From NCBI GenBank assembly GCA_021234155.1, contig JAJEKV010000027.1, positions 11,294,716 to 11,358,715 of the forward strand: a DNA stretch of 64,000 bases, given 5' to 3'. This DNA is from Isoetes taiwanensis. Taxonomy: Eukaryota; Streptophyta; Lycopodiopsida; Isoetales; Isoetaceae. Shown piece by piece: positions 57,685 to 64,000 of this stretch. The first letter of the stretch is position 1. Every line of letters begins with the position of its first letter. The notes beneath the pieces were generated by a model. It saw only the letters and a list, made by a program, of their open reading frames with translations, did not search any database and was not told the origin of the DNA. Position numbers and translations under genes: made by a program.

Positions 57685-60387
57685 GCGGGCATTTTGGATT
57701 AGAGGATTTAAATGGATGAAACAAGAAAATCTCATGGCATAGTAGGTGTTGATTAGATGGCAAATAATGTTGATACGTGCCAGGCAATACTATCAGTATG
57801 TGGTACTCTATTCTTAATATTTGTATGCATTCACTAAGAAAATGAAAGCATGTATTCATACAGGCCCTGTACAATTTCCATTACTAATATAACTACAAAA
57901 AGCATTCTTCATAAATGGCTAATATGTTTTAGACAAAGATCATAATCACGTCAATCCTAATTGGTCTAGGTACTGAGCTTTGCAAGCCTCTTCTTGGTCC
58001 ATGTACAATTCATAAACAAAACAAAACAACACAAAACAAAACCCCACGTTCAAACCATTAATAAGCCCCGACACATAAAATGACCCAACAAGAACCATGA
58101 AAATGAAATGACAACAAGAAACATGAAAACACATTCTCGGGCCACCGTAGGGCAACCCTCCGTGCGCAGCACCTTGTTTTTGCAACTCCTGTAGCAAGTT
58201 TTTAACATGCGGCACAGAATCAATGACTATCATTTAGGTCTCTTTGACATCTTTGGGCAAACAAAATATATTTTCAAAGTTGTCATCGTGTTATTGGCAT
58301 CGATCAGATCAATAAAAAGCATATGTTTGAATACTAAAATATCGGCTGATAACCATCAATAAGAGCTAAAGAATAAACCATCTATTAGGTAGTAGCCAGC
58401 AATTAATAATTACATAGATAGCATATCTGCACCATTTTTTTATATGAAGAAGCCCCCTTTAATAGCTTTTAGCCGGTATCTTTCACCTGAGGGAATTTCA
58501 ATGGCACGAAAATGGGATACATAGAAAGAACCACAAGTTCTGAGAAATAAAAATGAACAAAGAACGAGGTAGTAGTAAATAAACGGGCCAAAGCATCAAA
58601 GCAGTTTTAAAGCTTCAACTACAATGCCTGACCAAAACCTTGCAGTTTCATTGCTATAAATTATTAGCTTCATTGCTAAAAATCATTACCTTGCTGCTAA
58701 TTATAATAGTTGATTTTGCACTGTCTAGCATCTGCAAAATGCAAAAACAATAACATTCAGCAAAATACGCATCATCTAATCAATTTGCGGGAACCATAAA
58801 TGCTTTGACAGACTATATTTTCAATCAGTTTTTAGGAAGCTTCAAAAAACACAAATATCTATTTCTGATTGTTCCTGCTTCTGCAAACGGAGAAGAAAAT
58901 GGTGTTATTCAAATGTCTTAGACTTGATGCTTAACATAACTTAAATTTTTGCATTTACAACTTCTACAGACTGGTCGTGGTTTCTTTAAACATCCTAACG
59001 AGCAATAAATCCTTTGCTGCTTCTACTTCATATGGAACTTCTTCGAAAAGCTTTCTATCAAAGTTAGCATTAACAAAGAAAATAGGAAAATCCCTCCTCT
59101 AGCATTTAAAGATCCATGACTCTGCATAGGTTCCTTGGAAAGATAGTTTGAGACACCAAAATAAATAATGGATATGAAGATCAATCTGTTGTTTAAGTTC
59201 ATACTTTAAGAAAGTAGCAATGGGAAAATAATAAGGGGATGGATCAACCAATGGTCAACTACTGTAATCTTTGGCAATTGAACAAAGGCAGCATTTTATT
59301 TGCTTATTTATTGTTGTTCTCTATTGCAGTATCTCAGAAAGTACAGTTTTAACGTACATACCAAAAGATATACCAATTCAAAACTTCACAGGCCTACCAA
59401 TTGCAGCGTAGTTCTTTGCTTCACCCAAAACCTTAATCCTTCAGTTCAATCAATCTAACACCAAACCTGATCTAAGAATGTCGAGATTGATGCTGCATTG
59501 AATCGATGAAAACTGATACCGCAGTTTCTTTAAACAATGCGGAGCATTTGAGGATCGAAAAAATGCTGGGCAGTTTGGAAACTAGCATAAAAGCCAAGCA
59601 TGGCTTGATTCAGGCTCATTTCCGACCGATCTGAAGCGTGCCCCCTGTATATTCAGAAAATTGTGCCTTCTATTATTTGGCAATAAAGAAAAGTGTACAA
59701 TTACAGAGCAAGAGATGAGTAGTTTTCAAGGTAAATAGATAGATTTACTTGCCTGCCTGGTGGATTGAGCAGCATATATAACCAGAATAAGAACCTCTAT
59801 TTGTCCCCTGGTTGATACTTTTCGGCATACACTATATAACGAACGTCTCTTAGGGTCTATCTCTGCATTTAATCGACTCCATAGCCACTGCTCTGTCTTA
59901 GATAGCAGGGATCTTAAAAACTTAGCCAGATCGATTCATTTCTGTAAGTTTTTTAACTAAATCCTTCCTCATAATGTTGGGAATCATGCTTTCAAATGTT
60001 TGTTCCTTCTAAAAGCATAAAGACGCAGCCTATAAAACAATCTCATCGACTGCGTCAAAAACAGGAGATGCAAAAATATGGCGAGGAAGTGGCTTTGCTC
60101 AAGAAAGGGAAGATCCCAGCAAGCTTTTGGATTGCAGTGACGGACAGGATAATTTGCCCTTGTTACGCGTCCAGACTTTGTTTTTCTTTTTCTTTTCTTT
60201 TCTTTTCTTTTTACTTGGAGTAGAAAACTATACGTGTCAACTCGAGAACCCTTCTCAGCGACGAAAATATTAGGAACATATTTTCTCAAACAAAAAATGA
60301 AACTCACTTATATATGTTGTGAAAAGTACCCTTTTGTGCCCATCGATATAATGCAGATCGATCCGACGGATCGCGATTCTCGAGCCA
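57685..60387. other. gene-free region
   Basis: No gene recognised. A (TTTTC)n run lies at about 60180-60215. A minus-strand frame at 58233-57946 starts with a plausible MIVIDSVPHVKNLLQELQKQ but matches nothing I know. Confidence 0.4.
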
Positions 60388-60440
60388 GACGAGCATGCAA
60401 GAGTTGCATGCGTTGCCTGCATGCATTGCATGCATTTCGG
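60388..60440. repeat. cluster of GCATGC/CATGCA words
   Basis: About five GCATGC or TGCATGC words lie within 50 bp. CATGCA is the core of RY elements bound by plant B3 factors, but an imperfect short repeat explains it as well. Confidence 0.6.
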
Positions 60441-60665
60441 GCCTCTCATCCGGTTAGGGGATCGCTATTTCTTCCTGCATTCGCCTTCAGCTTCTCATCG
60501 GCGCTTTCTCTTCGCCCAGCAGTGTTTCAGGTTATGTTCTATGGCGTTGTTGTGTCATGCGAGTCGCAGCTCGAGAATAGATGCATATCTTTCTTATAGC
60601 ATCTTTCCTAAGGTTCTTAGATTAGCTTATGGTTTCTAACTTGTGCTATCTTATATTAGATAAAA

Positions 60666-60790
60666 ACATCCCCCAAACTTATTGTATATTCACTAAGATA
60701 ACATAAACAAGGGTTAACATAAACATTTACAGCTTTCTTTCTCATACTCTTGCTCCCGACAACCACTCCCCCGAGCTCCATCATATCAGT
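60666..60790 (+). repeat. dispersed repeat, copy 2 (copy 1 at 51957)
   Basis: Same order of blocks as copy 1: TTATTGTATATTCACTAAGA, CATAAACATTTACAGCT, CTCTTGCTCCCGACAA and CACTCCCCC. Extra bases (ACATAAACAAGGGTTA, TTTCTTTCTC) are inserted relative to copy 1. Confidence 0.85.
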
Positions 60791-62400
60791 AATTCTAGCA
60801 ACCAACTAATTTTTTCAAATAGAATACTATATACAAGGGGGATTCACTCATGTATAAGGGGGATATGCCATCTGCGTGCATGGAGTGGCAAAAAACCCCC
60901 CTGTATACGGATCTTTAAAAGTAAATTTTGACCCCTTTCGAATAAAAATTACCTAGGATAGTGCAAAAAATACCAGAAAAAGGACCCCCTACCGACCGTA
61001 TATGTACGAAAATGGGTCCAAAAAACCCCTCCCCGTGCATGCAGATGGGTTATACGCCCAAAACTGTGAACCCCCCTTGACTATATATGAAATTTATATA
61101 TTCTTAAGGCGAGTTCAAACCAATTAAGATGAGGATATTATGGCTTCTTGAATGATCCTAAGCCATGTGGACCAGCAAATAGAAAACAAACATAGCAGTC
61201 TACGTTTATTTTTCATAGTTATAGCTTTTTATATTTGTTCTTCATTCTCTTGCATTGCTTCCACAACTTGAGAAGTTTGAAAATATAACTTTTGAGTTCA
61301 CCATTCAATGCATAGGTTTATAAAATTCATGGAATGAGTAAGGTAATAGATAACTTGGAATGGACACTAGAAAATTAACTCTAAACCTCAAGATCATGAA
61401 CATTGATTATTTTTGGGGAATGAAGTAACTCATGAGGTGCTTATATCCTGCAATTGAAATTGAAATCGATTAACATGAGGCAGTTCTTAATTTTAAAAAG
61501 AAGGTGAACCAGTGATGGTCTCAGGTATACAAACCTTTCTTGATTTCTTGTGAATAAATGCTGTGCTTTTTTTACGTGCTTATTTTTGAAGTGATCCCAT
61601 ATCATGGTAACCTTTCATAATATGATTTTTTGGAGGATGACTTTGAACTATTTTACTTCTATATAGTCATAAGTTATCAATCACTTGTAAATGAAAAAAT
61701 AAAAGAAAATCAAAACTTCTTCATTAAGGCTAATGAACATTTCTCTTAGATAAAGCAAGTTGTCTACTACTTTTTTTAGGTCAAAATTCATTTCCCTACA
61801 AAAGTTAGAGATTTGATTTGGGAACAGCTTTTTGGAAACCAGTATTAATTCACAGAAGACACGTTGACCCTCTCATATTCAAACAACTCTATCTCCCTTC
61901 TTAGACCTCGAATTGAGATGCAGTTTTTTGTGTCTTACTCTCTAACTCATGAAGAAAAATATAAAAATCATGAAAAAAATATTAAAAATCTTCTTATCGT
62001 GACAGTTTTACTTTATCTAAACATGAAACAAAATAGACTTGACCTCTTGCGTTTACCTAAGCATAACTCTTATAAACGGGGACCAATAGATTTTTAGGTA
62101 TTTTTCCCATGCAACATGACTGCCCATATACTAAAGGGTTTGACTGATTATTGAACTTTTGATTTATATGAATTTTAAAGCAAACAGTACAAATGCACCT
62201 TTTCTGATACATCACGTGACGACTCTATTGTTAAATTATGTGGAACGGTAACAAGGAGCAGATTCTTGCTCTAGAATGACCAGCAACAACCAGGAGTGCC
62301 GGACTGGCTGCTTCCAGTGGCCAGCTCCCATTCCAAAGCAGAAATCTGCGAATTGTCAAGGTAGGAACAAAACTCAGATCAAGCTTCGGTGATGGTTTTC
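60791..62400. other. gene-free region
   Basis: AT-rich sequence without coding character or strong repeats. A few C/A-rich lines (CCCCCTTGA, ACCCCTCCCC) stand near 60890-61080. Confidence 0.4.
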
Positions 62401-62409
62401 ATCGGGTTT

Positions 62410-62755
62410 TGGCGCAAAGCTTCGGGATCTCAACCCTTGTAGTGATTTTGCCATGGCACAAAGCTTCGGGATCTCAAGCTTTTTATGCCCACCATAGCCA
62501 CAGCAGGGGTCGGAAATCTAACAACCATAGCCGCGATAGCGTTTTCACCCAGGTAAATAACTGGCAGCTTCATGTTCGTTCAAGAATACTGCACCCATTT
62601 GCCATGCTTGATTAATGGTATCCACATGGCAACCAGTCATTGGACATTAAATAAGAATGCTTACCAACTTACCATGACGTTGATAAGCAGACTTACTACC
62701 CCTCCAAAAATGACGTTTGATAAGCAGACTTACTACCCCTCCAAAAATGGTTTTG
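62410..62755. repeat. short direct duplications
   Basis: GCAAAGCTTCGGGATCTCAA (or ACAAAGCTTCGGGATCTCAA) occurs at about 62411 and 62457. TTGATAAGCAGACTTACTAC followed by CCCTCCAAAAATG occurs at 62680 and 62717. Confidence 0.9.
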
Positions 62756-63429
62756 ATATTAGATACCAAAACCGGAGACACAGACTTCCACCAGCAAATT
62801 GCACGTTCTAAACTGGCTATGCTTGTACACACTAACAACAGCAACATGTGTGTCGTCTTTGCCACGCGTTTATTCCTTTCTATGGATTTTGAAGATGACA
62901 ACATGCCACCATCATGAATGCACATGTCCTTTCCAGATTTCAAAAGTGAGGTATCCTCTCCACTTAGACTACTATGCTGGCTCACTCACTATGACGGCCC
63001 ATATCCATAAACACAACAATTTAAGATGATTACATAAAACGTTTGTTCTTAACATTATAAAGCATACATCCAAGTAGTGAGGCTTTAAGTAGTTTGCGGA
63101 ATATTTTTCCATGCTATAGATTTTTGCAGTGTTGAATTGGCAATCTTTCAGCAGTATTGTATATCTACCTTATGGAGGTGACCAGGAAGAAAGGAACGTT
63201 TCACGAAATGAGGAGCCAATTGCCACAACAAAGAACACTGCAACACCACTTCAAGGTAAACCAACTGAAACCAGCAAACAACATTGAAAATGCTGCAACA
63301 AAAATACCTGGAATTCCTGGAACAATGAAATCTGGCCGTTTAAGCACATCCAATAGGGTTGCATTTCTGTCTACTCTTACCCAGGAAGGCTTGTTCCCTG
63401 CAATTGCTAAAAGGACCTTTTAAGATAAT

Positions 63430-63922
63430 GAAAGATGAGAATCTGATGCATCAATTTCGTCAACAAACAAGAAAGGCAGACATGTTTTTGTATCCATAGC
63501 TCTATCCCATACACAAACACAGCAAGTGATTAAATAAGTCAAAATCATGCCCAGCACAAACAATCAAATGGAAAGAATTTGAGATATGAGTAATTAGAGC
63601 TCTCCAAAAACGATATCACAAGTTCCCAATTCCATTCTTCGTGAAAGACATACATGTAAAATCTAAATATTCAGCATTTGCAACAAATGAAAGAAACATG
63701 CCCATGTGCAAGTGCTCAATTCACCATAATAACAAAAAATTTCAAAACCCTATTGTGCTCTGCCAAGCCAAAATTTATCCAGGCTCATAACGTAATTCAC
63801 AAAGTACTCCACAAAATAGATCTCCACGTACCATCAGCAAGCTTAGCATCTTCAAACTCATCAACATCTTCCAAGAAGAACTTGACTACATCATCCCCTT
63901 CAAATGGCTGCACGCTATTTGC
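63430..63922 (-). CDS. partial minus-strand gene at window edge (exon candidates)
   Basis: A 91-bp exon candidate at 63922-63832 lies between a good acceptor (AACAG) and donor (GATG|GTACGT) and reads QPFEGDDVVKFFLEDVDEFE. Further along the minus strand, at about 63500-63430, the text KTCLPFLFVDEIDASDSHLS contains the FVDEID pattern of an AAA+ Walker B motif, ending at a stop. The Walker A, if any, would lie between or beyond the window. I cannot identify the gene. Linking the two pieces is inference. Confidence 0.3.
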
Positions 63923-64000
63923 CTGTTACTAAGAATTGCCGTGAAGATCAGCCTAGATGACACATAGTGTTTCTTCGCATGTTTTCAATCTACCTGATAG

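Noticed and set aside
60388-60440. Cluster of RY (CATGCA) promoter elements
   Set aside because: No gene follows within a reasonable distance; a degenerate short repeat explains it.

Overview
This window reads as nuclear DNA of a land plant. It is AT-rich and gene-poor. Its few recognisable genes have several short GT-AG introns, and most of the rest is worn retroelement, DNA-transposon and tandem-repeat sequence. Initiator-Met primer-binding sites, Helitron-type 3' ends, an L1-type LINE and a plant-type KH/FUBP-like tail all fit a plant. A degenerate FCP1-like protein and an HGKG/DGAGAV transposase-like protein make me lean towards a seed-free plant such as a fern, but that is an impression from recalled families and was not tested. 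No bacterial operons, rRNA genes, convincing tRNA genes or CRISPR arrays were seen.

Layout. 0-4.4 kb: a possible 1.2-kb inverted-repeat element, a gag fragment, copy A of a coiled-coil/variant-RING family (minus strand), and a strong hairpin. 4.9-6.9 kb: the best intact gene, a six-exon RING-H2 E3 ligase of 416 aa. It is followed at 7.75-8.46 kb by a decayed, inverted copy of its own 3' half. 8.9-11.0 kb: an L1-type LINE cut off inside the reverse transcriptase, abutting a transposase-associated exon on the minus strand. 11.6-13.5 kb: minisatellites and a clean retrocopy with poly(A) and a target-site duplication. 15.8-18.5 kb: copy B of the coiled-coil/RING family, here followed by an FCP1-like domain that lacks its catalytic aspartates. 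19.3-20.4 kb: a transposase-like pseudogene. 22.6-31.3 kb: unidentified exon-like pieces, a KH-protein pseudogene and two probable non-autonomous Helitrons with matching 3' ends. 32-35 kb: a broken Ty3/gypsy element and a small Pol III/LTR-like element. 36.8-43.0 kb: purine tracts, minisatellites and a 69-bp satellite whose units each hold a hairpin. 43.3-44.0 kb: another transposon-derived C-terminal fragment. 45.8-46.3 kb: a base-composition island. 49.98-51.81 kb: a seven-exon cyclophilin H (PPIH) gene, complete except for one shifted splice acceptor. 54.2-56.6 kb: an unidentified gene fragment and four exons of a LepA/GUF1 translation factor. 57-64 kb: mostly repeats, with the edge of a minus-strand gene at the very end.

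The genes do not form a pathway. Two themes stand out. First, a multi-domain family (new N-terminal domain, coiled coil, variant RING, and in one copy FCP1-like) occurs twice and is broken both times. Second, several ordinary plant genes (RING ligase, GUF1, KH protein, cyclophilin H) are present as partial, inverted or single-lesion copies, which suggests frequent gene-fragment capture or duplication in this region.
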